Shown here in pieces: positions 1 to 14,280 of a stretch of 64,000 nucleotides of DNA (position 1 is the stretch's first letter; every line of letters starts with the position of its first letter). Made by a program: the position numbers and the translations under genes. Origin of the DNA: Marsupella aquatica (taxonomy: Eukaryota; Marchantiophyta); NCBI GenBank assembly GCA_973895155.1, contig OZ316894.1:20894001-20958000 (forward strand), given 5' to 3'. A model generated the notes under the pieces. The model did no database searches and was not told the origin of the DNA. It saw only the letters and a program-made list of their open reading frames with translations.

Positions 1-2061
1 TGGAAGATTGATGGGAGAGCACCTGGAAACAAGGCGATATGGTGGCCAGTATCGGCAGATGTAGAGAGTCTTGCGTGGGATCCTCACACAGAGCACTCTT
101 TTGTGGTAATAACTGCCTCCTAGTACCTTGGCTTTCTTCCTGCCACTTCTGTCTCCTTAAGCAGTTGCCGAAGGTTCTGCTTATTCCAGTCAGTTATTCC
201 AACAATTGCCGCAGAGGATACGAAGACATCTTTGAAATTCAAGTAGAACTTCTCTGGGTTGAACAGTTCCTCACTTGTCTCTAAAACTGCTCTCGTGACG
301 TTCTTTCACCAAAATATTTGGATTGGGAATCCAAGTTAATATTAAATGAAATTTAACGAGAGAGTGTTGTTGCGATAATGACTCTACGGAGAACTCAATT
401 CAGATCATGTTGTTTGCTTGATGAGAATGCCAGATCGGAACTCTTATTTTTGAACAATTTCTTCTGGATAGTTGTCACAAATATGCTTTCAGATATGCGT
501 TATTGCTCTTTCTTGTGACTCTCATGACTCTGATGACTTGCGTGCAGCGTATTCCAACAGTTCAGTACCAGGGCTTGATACCCAAATCTTTTAAGATTCT
601 GTGAAGGACATGAGTATAAGTAGAGTGATGTGGACTGCCATCTATTGGAGACAATTCAGCAAGTATTCACTGTACCTCTTTGTTCATTTCAGGTTAGCCT
701 GGAAGATGGAACAGTTCAAGGTCATGATATTCGTGTGGGGGGATCAGCTACGCGGCCAACTAAAGGTTCTCCAGCAAAGGCTGTCTACACAATACACGCC
801 CATGAAAAGGCCGTGTGTAGTGTCTCCTACAATCTGGTTGTCCCAAATGTGAGTTTTCTCCAAATGTATTTTTCTAGTTACGTTTGTTGGGGACTTTTTA
901 GCTGAATCAGATGTTTGACTTTCGGGAGACTGATTGTGGCCTTGATTCCAAACTAATGCGTTCTCACTTCTGGTGTCTGTGGGTGGATGGGTGCTGATTT
1001 CTGATGCTCCTGTCGTCAGTTATTGGCAACAGGATCAATGGATAAGACGGTCTCTCTCTCCCTCTTTTTGGTTTTTTGTTCCATAGCTTATTCTTTCAGC
1101 CACATACAACTTGGCCGTTATTAACATATTTGACCAGCTCAGGTTGCACGTCACAGAGATTCTCGTGATTCAATTCTTGACCTTCCATTTCCACTATGAC
1201 TCAAACGTCAGGTCTTTTTCAGTTTCTGGAAGTGCTCAAAGTGGGGTCTGAAGATGTCGTTCCTCTTTCTCCCAGGTTAAGTTGTGGGATCTAACAAACA
1301 ACCAGCCGACCTGCATTGGTTCCGTAAATCCTAAAGTGGTGAGTCCTTTGTTCTATTGTCCATTGTAATGTGGAATGAAGAGTTACTTATATAGATGTGG
1401 AGGTCACTCATGGCCAGTGTGTTCTAGAATACCAGTAGGATTGAGTTGAAGGTCAGAAATCCAATCCGCTTGGTAGAGGAAAATTCGAGGAAAATTCTAA
1501 GAATGTTTAGTTTCCTATAGCGAAAGTTAGAGTAGTTTCGCTTTCACCATGGTTTAATGACAGGGAGAGTTTAGTACCATATTTTATATCCGTTAATTGG
1601 CTTAAACGCGATTCTAAGTTGAATCAAGGATGGATGGCGTGATTTATTTTGGTTTGGATGCTAAGAGTTCTTCGAAAACTAAAGTGTACGTTGTGGTCTG
1701 CTCAGGGTGCTGTATTTTCTTCATCGTTTTGCAAAGATCTTCCATTTCTACTGGCTGTTGGTGGTTCAAAAGGCAACCTGCATGTAAGTTTGCGTACACC
1801 ATTGTGTCAATGACGTTGGGTACTTGCCATGCTGTTCCTAGCCGCCTCCTCAAATAGGGTGTCTTCGCTGGTTGATGAGTCTTCCCAAGCGTTATATGGC
1901 ACAAGTTTGATGCGACTGCTTACAAGAACGCACTTGGATAGGATGTTACTCTGCAACCCCTAAATTCATCTATTTTGGTGCTCTTTTGTCTCTTTGTCCA
2001 GGTGTGGAATACTCGTCAAAATTCAGAAGTGGCACAGAGATTTCACGCTTTTGCTTCGTGA
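1..2061 (+). CDS. PWP1-like WD40 repeat protein, 3' part, six exons
   Basis: This is the C-terminal half of a WD40 beta-propeller protein of the PWP1 (periodic tryptophan protein 1) family, a nucleolar/chromatin factor linked in other eukaryotes to ribosomal RNA synthesis. Exons read in frame at 1-105, 693-848, 1020-1049, 1276-1338, 1706-1783 and 2002-2061 (TGA). Joins use GT..AG introns. Diagnostic strings are SLAWDPHTEHSFVV, AHEKAVCSVSYN, LLATGSMDKT, VKLWDLTNNQPTC and GNLHVWNTRQNS, which are WD40 blades with the family's SLxWxPxxEHxF signature. The 5' end lies outside the window. The C-terminus, HAFAS then TGA, seems short, so a further exon is possible. Family assignment is from recognised motifs, not a search. 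Confidence 0.82.
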
Positions 2062-2948
2062 TTCGATTATTGACATGCAACACGGCAGTGGTTCTTCTTG
2101 TACAGTACTATGTTTTAAGGTGGCCTGGTGTTTATCTCTGGGATATAGAGCTCGAAATGGATAGTTTAGAGGTTGAGATGGCGTTGGAATATTCTCCATC
2201 TTAATTACTTGCAGGGCTTCTGCTCTCTATCGAATCATGAGCTTGTTTGTCTCTCACGACAGGATGTTACCAGTTTGCAACTGATTGCTGTCTAGCTCAG
2301 AGCTGCAGTGTAGTCAATGCTGAAAAATTCTAGGTGGCAATCGCCCTAAGTACCTAGATGGGACGGACAAAGGTTAGGTCAGTGTGTGCTCAGTGTCACA
2401 CCGCGGGATATCTTACAGAGTAGACTGAGAAGTTGTATTGTGGACCATGGATATAAGGAGTCACTCCTATCTATCACTAAGAGAGGGTAATTTTTTTCTT
2501 GCTAGAGGAAATCATTTCTTGTCCACAGTAGCTTACGGTCTGTCTACAGCACCTCTTCTTCTTGGAGTGAATCAAGGGTTGGATCACCTCAGCTACCTCC
2601 GAGTCAAGAAGCAACTGTTTTACGCTTCATCGATAATGACTGAAAGGCTCAATGATATGATGTTGGGAACACGGTCATGGTCACCTCACAGGCTGTTCCA
2701 CCTCAATGACAAACATCTAAGGGAAATCAATGCGTCAGTTCATGGCCGTGGTAAATTCAAACTATCTAACACTTCAATACGCTCCCGTTATGATCTTCTG
2801 GCAGGTATCCTTATCAGGCTTCGGAGTAAGGCCTCCTTTATTTGTTCCTATGAGATCCTCCAAATTTTTGTTACTATGAGATGCTCTAAATTTGCACCTG
2901 TACGCACTGAATGAGCTAGCATGACCAACCTCCTTCCTGCAGTGCAAA
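2062..2948. other. Intergenic, nothing recognised
   Basis: This stretch lies downstream of the PWP1-like gene. A 158-codon open frame at 2438-2914 shows no recognisable domain and no supporting splice context, so I do not call it a gene. Confidence 0.4.
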
Positions 2949-3263
2949 CATGTCGGTGCCAAAACATGTCGGTGCCAAAACCCGGCCATGTGGTAGCCAA
3001 TATATGTAGTTTCCAACGCACATGGCCCTTCCCCATGAGAACAATAGTAGGCAAAAACTTGCTAAGTTCCAACGCGCGGCCCTTAGTTTCCCACAAGACC
3101 ACTAGGACTAGCCAAATCCACGACCAAAACAGAGCAAAAAAAAGAGCAAAAAATGTTAAGTTCCAGCACACGGCCCTTTCCCTCAAGGCCACTAGGAGTA
3201 ACCTGATCCCTACCCATGGTATCCGGGATGTCCCTCATATATATTGGCTACCACATGGCCGGG
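2949..3263. mobile_element. Foldback/MITE-like element with 25-bp terminal inverted repeats
   Basis: CCCGGCCATGTGGTAGCC at 2981 continues into AATATAT, and its reverse complement ends at 3263, giving arms of about 25 bp and an element of about 283 bp. Inside are three diverged copies of a block with the core AAGTTCCAACGCGCGGCCC (around 3010, 3062 and 3160). Immediately to the left is a perfect direct duplication of the 16-mer ACATGTCGGTGCCAAA (2949-2980). No convincing target-site duplication is visible. Short open frames across it on both strands are by-products of the repeat. Confidence 0.6.
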
Positions 3264-5270
3264 ACATTGTTGGCCGGCCGAGAATTGTCTTACAGCACCG
3301 AGTGGAGGCACGGACCTTATCTATAGCGCGCTTCTGGCCCTTTCGTACATGCTGATTCGATAGACGCATCAAGGTTCAAAGACTACCACAGGGCTCCGGA
3401 CTTCGAGAAACCCCGGACTCGGCTTGCGCCTGTCCCGGGCCTCAAGGGGAGGTACCGCACTCGGAGAGGCGTTAACCCGCTTTCAAGAGACTTAACGGAA
3501 GACTACTTTCTAATCACGCTTATATACTTCACTTTTATCACGTCGCGAAACTTATGGTTTAATATCTCGCGCGCGAGCGGCCTTCGCTCCCTCCACGTCC
3601 CAATTCACCGATGAACCGAACTTATAACTCCCCTAGTTTCGGTCTCGCAACCCCAAATCTACTGTCATTTTTTCACTCTCGTCTCGTCTCGTCTCGCCTC
3701 ATCCCAGTCCTGTTCCACGAATTTCATCGCCGCTGTGTCTGAACTGCCCATGGATGAATGCGGGGGGAGGCAAAATTGATTCGGTAGACCCGCTGTGGTT
3801 GTTGCACGTCGAGGCACTTACATTACTTTTTATTAGAGCCCAGAATGCCAAATTATGATGGAGCCCGCAGATTTCTGATGCAATCATGGCGTGCAGATGC
3901 GGTGGCCCACAAGCACTCGAGGAGCTTTGCACTTTTCGATATCTTTTAGAGCACTTTTCGATTGGGAACAACGAGAGAGACAATCAACCGAAATTGATGC
4001 AAAGGAGACCTACTCTAAGGTGCATGAACCATTACACTCAGGCATGCACGAGAAACACGCTAGTTAGGTAGATTCATTTTCAACTATATGCAGCCCTGCA
4101 CGAAAGCGCTCTTGAGTGGACGACCTTGCACAATGAGCATCGCATCAGACTGCCATCTTGTTCTGTCGTTACACGGTAGGTGGCCCAGCATCAATGTCTG
4201 TTCCTGTGGCCCGACTGTCCACAGACTCTTACCAAGCCCAGCCCGAACCACCCTAGCCCTGCCCTTGCAGCAAAGGTCGAAAGAAAGATACAGATTCAGA
4301 GATCATCTTATGGATAATCGTAATGCTCACTTGGTGTAAAATTGAGATTAAAGTGAGCTTTCTTCCTTTCTCTGTGTTGCTTACTTCATGGCTTGATTTG
4401 TTATCCAGTTATTCCTCTTTCTTTTGAGAATTCGCCTCAGACGTGGGTCAGTGTTCAGGACTGACTGTTGAGTAGCCACTGAGTGAAAATTGTAGCTCGT
4501 GTTTCAATGCGCCAAGTCTATCGCTCTCAGACTTGGGCAGTTGCTCAAGATCTGCTTGTGTGGGACAGCAGTGTCGACACTGGCCACTACAGGAGCTGCT
4601 AGCTTGCAGATGGGTCCTAAAGCTTTACAGCTGTATGCATTTAGCAGTGAACAGAACATCAAGCGGAGCGCGTGAATGATCGATTTTGGATGGGGCTGGG
4701 GACTCAAAGACCGGGATTGTCATCCTCGTATGCAGTATTGCTCTCTTTCCAGTCTTCGCCGGCCAGCACAATTGCGTTGTCAATGCTGGTGAAAGCGGCT
4801 CCAGTGGACGTCAAGCGCTACTCCTCAGGTACAATGTTCAGCCTACTAACCGCCCCATTTCGATCAATCTGTCCGTCATTCACGTTCATTCACCCTCATT
4901 GTTGAGACCCGGAATTGAGGTCGTTTTTCCTCCGTCGCTCTGCCCATCGAATTAATGCTTCTGGAAAACGTTGGTGCGAAAACTTGCAAGGCAGCCAAAC
5001 ATCTGTGGTCAGAGGTTCCGAGGTATTTCATGATCTTGGTATTTGAATGCGAATTTGATTGAATTACAGATACTTGGATTTTGTCTGCATCGTGTACTCT
5101 GTTCATGAATTTATGCTCGAACATTGCAAACAGGAGGTGATCACTTGCGGCAACAAAGACAGAAAAGAGTTTCCTCCATAACACGCTCCGCAGCGGAATT
5201 GTCTTTGACACGAAGGTGTCTGGGATTGGGGAGCTTGTGCCTGGCAGCTTGCCCATCTGATAAGGAAGCA
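3264..5270. other. Intergenic / upstream region of the beta-amylase gene
   Basis: Several short open frames occur here, but none has recognisable domains. A GC-rich block at 3360-3480 and pyrimidine-rich TCTCGTCTCG repeats near 3680 are the only compositional features. An open frame continuous with the beta-amylase start extends upstream to about 5124 and could encode a leader or transit peptide if an earlier exon exists. Confidence 0.35.
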
Positions 5271-8135
<2,865 letters not shown>

Positions 8136-9118
8136 GTTATCAATCCTTACCAACAACGAAGGGAGATGGATGGAGTATTTTGAATTGTAGATGGTGTATC
8201 AAATAGGAAAGGTGGGAAGGTTACCGGTAGTCTGTGAAGCAGTCACCAATTAAGACACAACGCTCGCGGGTGGATTTGACTAATTCAATTTGTAGACACT
8301 TCCTGCTCTTCCATCAGTACTTGAATGAGCCAACTTGGACCTCGAGTATCATTCTGTCAATTACTGACAATCGAGGAGGAACTGCCAATTGTACATATAC
8401 ATTGATTGCATAAACACGATTAAGTTACACTCGGGATTGAACTTCTATGCTCTCAAGAACGGGTAACGTGTTCGGATATGGGGAAAGGTACAGAGCATTA
8501 GGATTCTTTTGTAGCTGCAATGTTCAGAAAAGGTTGCTGTTTAGGAATGATGTTCAAGAGAGGTTGCTGTTTTAGAAAGGTGTTTCAGATAGTCTTAGTT
8601 CAATTGTGAGCAAACAAATTACGTGACATCGACCAGCCAGAGAATCTGAAACATGGCTGATGAAAGAGCAGTGTGCGGTTCGATTGCAAATATTAGAGCA
8701 AGTCGTCAAGTTGCAAGGGATGATACGTGCGGATTCGACTTGCGAGAATTGACATTTCGAATATTTTATAGGCCATCGACAAGCGCATCGGAAACCATTA
8801 CAGATTGTCTAATTGCAGAGCCATATTTGTTCCAAATCGTTTGCGAGAATCCAAACTTCTCTGACTTGTACCTCTCATGGATTGCTTTTAACCTGTTTGA
8901 TCATCTGTAGGATCCAGAAGAGTGATCAGCAAGGGTGCATTAAAGGAACATATATAAAACGTATCTGAACCGGTGGTTTTCCGAACCTACTGACAAGCCA
9001 ATTACGCTCGGAGCTTGATCAGTACTGGAAGAGCTTGCTCGGAGTTTACTCGTGGAAAAAAAAGGAATAAGGTCCATCTCTGGTCCAGCAGCTCTCGCCT
9101 CATCATCATCCACTTTGT
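8136..9118. other. Intergenic, nothing recognised
   Basis: AT-rich sequence follows the beta-amylase stop. An 85-codon open frame at 8653-8910 has no recognisable features. I see no RNA gene here. Confidence 0.4.
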
Positions 9119-9330
9119 ATCAGTATTTCCGCCTCATCCTCTTTGTACTCCTTGTATGATTGCTTTCGCCTCCCCCCTCTTTGTACTCTTTGTTTGTTAT
9201 TTCCAACTCACCCTTTTCCTACTCTTTCTAATACTGGTTTCGCCTGCCCCCTATTTTTACACTTTGTATTGATATTTCCACCTCACCCTCTTTCTACTCT
9301 TTCTATTATTGGTTTCGCCTCCCCCTCTGT
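9119..9330. repeat. Pyrimidine-rich tandem repeat, about three copies of 70-78 bp
   Basis: Each copy starts with a TATTTCCRCCTCA-type block (about 9123, 9201 and 9268), followed by TACTCTTTCTA and TTTCGCCTCC. The array is strongly C+T biased on the plus strand and lies upstream of the small secreted-protein gene, so it may be part of its upstream region. Confidence 0.6.
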
Positions 9331-9447
9331 GGATGGATCTGCTTTCAAGGCAACAAAAAAAAATTGCCTTCTATCCAAGGCGTCATCACTACAATTGATT
9401 GACTGCAGATTAAAATCCGGGTTGCTTCTATTTATCACGGATTCTCC

Positions 9448-9457
9448 ACATATAAAC
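9448..9457 (+). promoter_or_regulatory. TATA-box candidate for the secreted-protein gene
   Basis: ACATATAAACA lies about 220 bp upstream of the ATG at 9672. The spacing would leave a 5' UTR of about 190 nt. It is supported only by position and consensus. Confidence 0.35.
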
Positions 9458-9671
9458 ACCATGGCCTCTCTCGGTTTTCTTCATTGAGTTCCTCAGTCGA
9501 AGTCCACTGAGTACCCCTGTAGCCAATTTTCTTTGCTTGGTTTTTTCGCTTGCCACTCAATTCCCCTCGTTTTTGTGGATCTTTCCTCTCAACAGAGCTC
9601 AGAGAATTTTCAGGTAGAGCATCAGATTCTATTGTTTTCGTGCCAGATCTTCTCAATTCACAGACTAGACA

Positions 9672-10054
9672 ATGAATCCCAAATCTCTCCTCGCCACCCT
9701 CTCAGTCCTCGTCTCGATGCTCATGCTCGCATCGACAGCTCACGGCTGTGTCAATTTCGGAGCATGCTTCTTTGTAGGTGACCCTGGCCACGCCTTTATG
9801 AATCTATATGACAACAATGCGAACACCCCAGTATGCGCGTGGACGGCTGGCCCAGCAGCGATGGCCTGTTCCACCTCAATTGCAGCCCCGGCGCTGCAGC
9901 GACCTGGGACCCCAACTCGTACGTCACCGTGTACACAACCGCAGCCGGCGCCACCTTGACGTTCCAGAACCCGCAGCCGGACTCGAATGGTTGCTCCGCT
10001 TCATGTCAATACGGGTGTTCGCCCTCGGACTGCTTCGTCCATTCTGAAGTATGA
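9672..10054 (+). pseudogene. Small secreted cysteine-containing protein, apparent frameshift
   Basis: The ATG at 9672 starts a clear signal peptide (MNPKSLLATLSVLVSMLMLA..., cleavage likely after STAHG) followed by CVNFGACFF and DPGHAFMNLYDNN. The frame then degenerates near 9826-9835, whereas another frame from about 9833 to TGA at 10054 reads as a sensible mature domain (DGLFHLNCSPGAAATW, CSASCQYGCSPSDC). Linking them needs a shift of one or two bases; I found no GT..AG intron that restores phase. The mature part would be about 100 aa with several Cys, as in apoplastic or defence-type small proteins, but I do not recognise the family. GC at third positions is high compared with surrounding DNA. 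It may be a real frameshift, a sequencing error or an unrecognised splice. Confidence 0.5.
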
Positions 10055-11214
10055 GTTGAGAACTCAATGAGGCTGATCTAGCTGGGCGCAAGAACGACTT
10101 GAGAACTCAATCAGACTGTCTGGGCGCGAGCTCGGGCTGGAAGTCAGGCTTGGATGCAATTTAGCGTTATGAACTGGGCTTGCTTCGTTGCAAACTGGTC
10201 ACATGAGCTGAATGTAACAGGCACATAAGCAACTTCAATTCCAACCGTAGGTTTAATTATTCTGTGTTGCCCTTTTGGCTGCGTGGTTAGAGCCCACCAG
10301 TCTGGAGTCTTACATATCTGTAGCTAGCGAGAGGATTGTGCCATTATAATGGTAGATCTGGGTTTCTGTAGCATGTAGCTGTACCCTGCACATTCATGGA
10401 ATACCGAGCTTCTGGTTAAAGAAAATTGTCACATTTGCCCAGAGGAAGTAAGTTCTAGTCCTTCTAGAACTTGGGGATATGAAATAGAATGAAACTGCAA
10501 CCGGAACTTTGTAGTCGTGGGTGGAGATGGAGACCTTCGCATGTGACGTTACTCAAGAAGTACCCAATCAACGAGTCTATCGTCGACGAAGAAAATGAAT
10601 GCTTGAACAATGAAGTTAAGAACATCAAAAGTGTGGAAGAAACAACCATAAGCTGGGAGACAGGACGCATCTTGTTTTCATGAAGTAACTACTTCAACGA
10701 ATGCCCCGCTTGCAAGTAGACTTGCCACTCTGCTACAAAAGCAGTCATTGTATGTAACGCCATCAGACTGCGTCTTAAAGATGAATCAGTGTAGGCAAAA
10801 CATTTATGTAAGCTGTGAGTAAAACGGTAACTGGACATACACCACACCCAAGGAGAAATCAAAGCCTTGTGTCCACTGGTTTTGCACTGAGCTCAAGAGC
10901 TTCATCATATGATACGATTTCAAACTGCCATGAGCAAATTGGACTGATTGGTTTTCCAGCGTGGAAGGAGACAGCATCGAGGTCCACCAAATTTAAAGCA
11001 AAGAGCTCATGCAATTACTGGGTTCCGATAGTTCTCTGTTGAAAGCAGGCGTGTCTTTAAAAACCAATTTCAAGTGAGAAGGGTCAAAATTGTTATGCAC
11101 GTTCCAATAAAATCCGCATACTATGGCCATCTTTACAAAGATGGCAGTGAAGAAACGTGCAACTGCATGGTCAGGGTCGGGACAGCCTGGCACATGTTCT
11201 GGACCAGAAAAGCT
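10055..11214. other. Intergenic, nothing recognised
   Basis: This is the convergent spacer between the secreted-protein gene and the 3' end of the XS-XH gene. An A-box-like TGGCTGCGTGGTTAGAGC at 10277 has no matching B box, so no tRNA is called. Confidence 0.4.
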
Positions 11215-14200
11215 TCAATTTCGAGATCTCTTTCTAGCGGCTTTCATATCCAGCAGAAGAGCCTCAATTACTTTTCCAAAATATGCAACAGTCTCCTTCA
11301 AACTCGCCTTTCTGGATTCTTCAAAAAGCCACGCTACAGGAACGGGATACCGGCCACTTCCATTGTACTCCTCAAGCTCCAGAAGAGCGGTTGTTACAGA
11401 ACGATAGACTTCTCCACCGAGCTGTTTCTTCAAAGCGGATAATTGCTCATTTTTGTGGTCAATTTCAGTCTGCATTCCAACCACATGTTGAACTTAACGA
11501 CTCAAGAAATCCCTGGAGTAATCATGCGAAAAGAGTAAGCATGGTGAAAGAGGCACGAGGAAGACATGGAATGTTTTACCTTCCAATTATCGTCTCCAAT
11601 ATCCACCATTCGAAAAGGTCTGAATGCTGGGTTTCTTATAACTGCTTCCCACTCTGAGAACAGCTGTTTCATCCTAATATCCCAATCACCATCATTTTTG
11701 TATTTTTTCTCAAAAGCACTTCCCCAAGAGCTCTCATCTATTGCACCAGCCATCTTCACTGCAACTCTTGCTTGCGGTTTTTTGGATGGCGCTTTTTTCT
11801 TTTCAAGCTGAAATTTCTTGTTGAGAGCAGCTTCGACGAGCTCCTTTCCCTCTTCGTTGAGAAGTTGCAGGACCTAATTTAAACAATCACTTCTATGAGA
11901 ACGATGAAAGGAGATCTTCCCAACAGTGCAGCATCCCACAGAAAATATAATAGTCGGAACTTGAAGAAAATGCTCAATAGATGCAGACGAAGATTCTAAA
12001 AACTAACTTGAATAGCACTTTGACGCGCTTCGACAATTTCGTCAGTGGCAACTCTCTCCTTCACGATGAGGGCCTCCATAGTGTCTTGACAAAATTCCTG
12101 AGAGCTCTTGAGGTCGTCCAGTCTCTTCTTCAGTTCCTCCACCTTCTTGCTTTCATGTCCCGTGTCTTCGTTGTCGGTGGGGATGATGGTCAGCTTATCA
12201 AAAAGCTCTTCAAATTCAAGCATGTTGTGCAATTGTTGCTTCTCCATCTCGTCTTTTTGCCTGTTCGCAAGCTTGAGTGTTACCTTCTGTACTTCTTCAA
12301 TGAACCTCCTTGTTTCCTTCTGCGAACATAGTCCTTCTCAGATGAAATGGAACAAGAAGTTCAATATCATGATGCCTTCTTTCTGGTCACAGTATCAAAT
12401 ACTAAGCAGCGGTTTCGTCCTGCGAGAAATTTGAAGTCATACAAAATTGATCTTCTCCATCAAGAAACCTCCTTGAATCTCACCTCATGCTTTTGAAAGA
12501 GTTGTATCTTCTCTGTATTCTTCTGCTGTAGTAACCCTTGATGTTTGGAAAGCACTTCTCGTTTATGCAGATTCTGCACGATCACACTTGTGTACAAGAG
12601 TAAGCAGAGTGGCACCTAGTAGTGAAGAAAAGGAGCCGGCGATCAAGCCAATACACTACACTGGTCATAGATTATACAATAGTCATTCACAATGCTGATG
12701 ACCCTTAAACGCATGAAATCTCGTGATGAAGTTCGTTCTGATAGAAGAGTTGGTGAAGAGTTGGTGAGACTACCTCCCTCAATTGCTTTTGCAGTATGGA
12801 TATCTCTGCAGCAGATGTCAGATGAGACTCTTTTTCTCGTAGCTCCTTTTCACGTTGACAGAGTTCGGCCTCCCTGTCCTCCAATGCCTGACGACTTTTT
12901 GATGTAGCTCGGTTATACTCTTCTTCAGAGTTCCGTGCCTTGATCTGAACAGCTTCCAATTCTGGAAGTGAGGAGAGTAACGTCAGCGGCATGAACTAGA
13001 AGGAGGAGACGATGTGTTCTATAGGACCAACAGTAGATCACCTTTTCCAATAGATCACGCTGCTGACAAAGAAATGTTGTTGACCACAGAGCTTCCTCCA
13101 CAATACTTCTTTTGACACAAAACTAATTTCAGCTTAGGTAGAAGACTTGCCATCTAGTGCAAAGTAGAATCAATAGATAGTGTTACTGTGGCCTCTCCAA
13201 ATTATGCTGGAAGAACAAGAAAATTCTGGAAATGGGTAAAGAGAGTTCACTTTTTTTTATCTTGGCAGGTAGAATCAAAGTGCAAAAGAATCAACCACAA
13301 ATCTCGTGTAGTCACAGCGAGATATTTACCGAATTTGTGAGACTCCACTAGTTGCTGTCTGTCAGCCTCAGCCGTTCGTCGAACAATCTCCATCTGAGTT
13401 TTCAAATGTTCAGATTCTTTGTTCTTCTCGGACACAGTTACAGCAAGTTGCCGGACCTGCTGCTCATGTATACGTTTCATTTCGTCTCCGACCATTCCGA
13501 TGTCTTTTAGGTTGCCAACCTTCGTGAGGTACCTTCCAATCTCGTCACCTTGGCCTCCAAACCTTCCATTCAAGTCGTCTTCCCTTGCAAGCCACCCATA
13601 AAAGTTTTTTCCTAGATTTCCACAAGCTAAACGTCTCTCATAATCTCTAAGACCATGCTCCTTATCAAGGAAGGAATTCTCCAATGCTTGCGCATCTTTA
13701 AAACCTGACAGGTCTCTTGCGAAATGGAGGACACACATTCCGAGGTGACCTTGTGGACCCCACAAAACATGTACTTTATCAGGCTTGAAGTCTTTGAAAT
13801 AAAGACTTAATTCACTCTTTCCAAGCCCAATTTGAGTTTCTACCTTTATGAGATCTCTTTGGCTGTTATCTATGTTGTAGACCACAATTGACCAAGGGGA
13901 TACGAGCATGTCTACAGCGTATCGTCTACGAGGAAGTTCATCTCGCCGCACTTTGAGAAGCCGTTCCGGTGCAGGGGTAGACCATGAAGACAAGTCGGAC
14001 TCCAGGAACTTCTTGAGGGCACTGTGTTGTCCAGCTGGCTCAGGTCCTCGCTTCCCAGAGGCTACAGCTGTGGCGTGTTGAAGTAGGTCTTTGTATGCAT
14101 ATGCCTGCTTCTTCCTCGATGGGCTCAGTGGGCACCGCAGAGTTCCATCTTTGTTCTGTACTGTGAGTGCCTTGCCTCCTCTAAGTAAAGCCAGGGTGTT

Positions 14201-14263
14201 AGTCTCAGCCTCCAAAATCTCGGCGTTCTCATTTTCAAAATCCATGTCGTCGTCGGAATCCAT
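11215..14263 (-). CDS. XS-XH domain protein, FDM/IDN2-like RNA-directed DNA methylation factor, six exons, about 690 aa
   Basis: In plants this family binds double-stranded RNA and acts with the SGS3-related machinery in RNA-directed DNA methylation. Exons on the minus strand are 14263-13330, 12961-12774, 12573-12484, 12319-12008, 11873-11580 and 11469-11215 (TGA). They join in frame with GT..AG introns to 2,073 nt. Domain order is an acidic N-terminus; zf-XS (LRCPLSPSRKKQAYAYKDL, about residues 41-70); XS (about 118-240, with SPWSIVVYNI and HVLWGPQGHLGMCVLHF); a long coiled coil from about residue 250 to 500, rich in Glu/Lys/Gln; and XH (about 560-690, with DIRMKQLFSEWEAVIRNP and LEEYNGSGRYPVP). 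Length and architecture match land-plant FDM/IDN2 proteins. CAG just upstream of the ATG suggests a 5' UTR intron. No interruption is seen. Confidence 0.92.
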
Positions 14264-14280
14264 TTTTTATCCTGGAAACC

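Noticed and set aside
10270-10345. tRNA or SINE candidate
   Set aside because: TGGCTGCGTGGTTAGAGC resembles an A box but no B box or cloverleaf follows.
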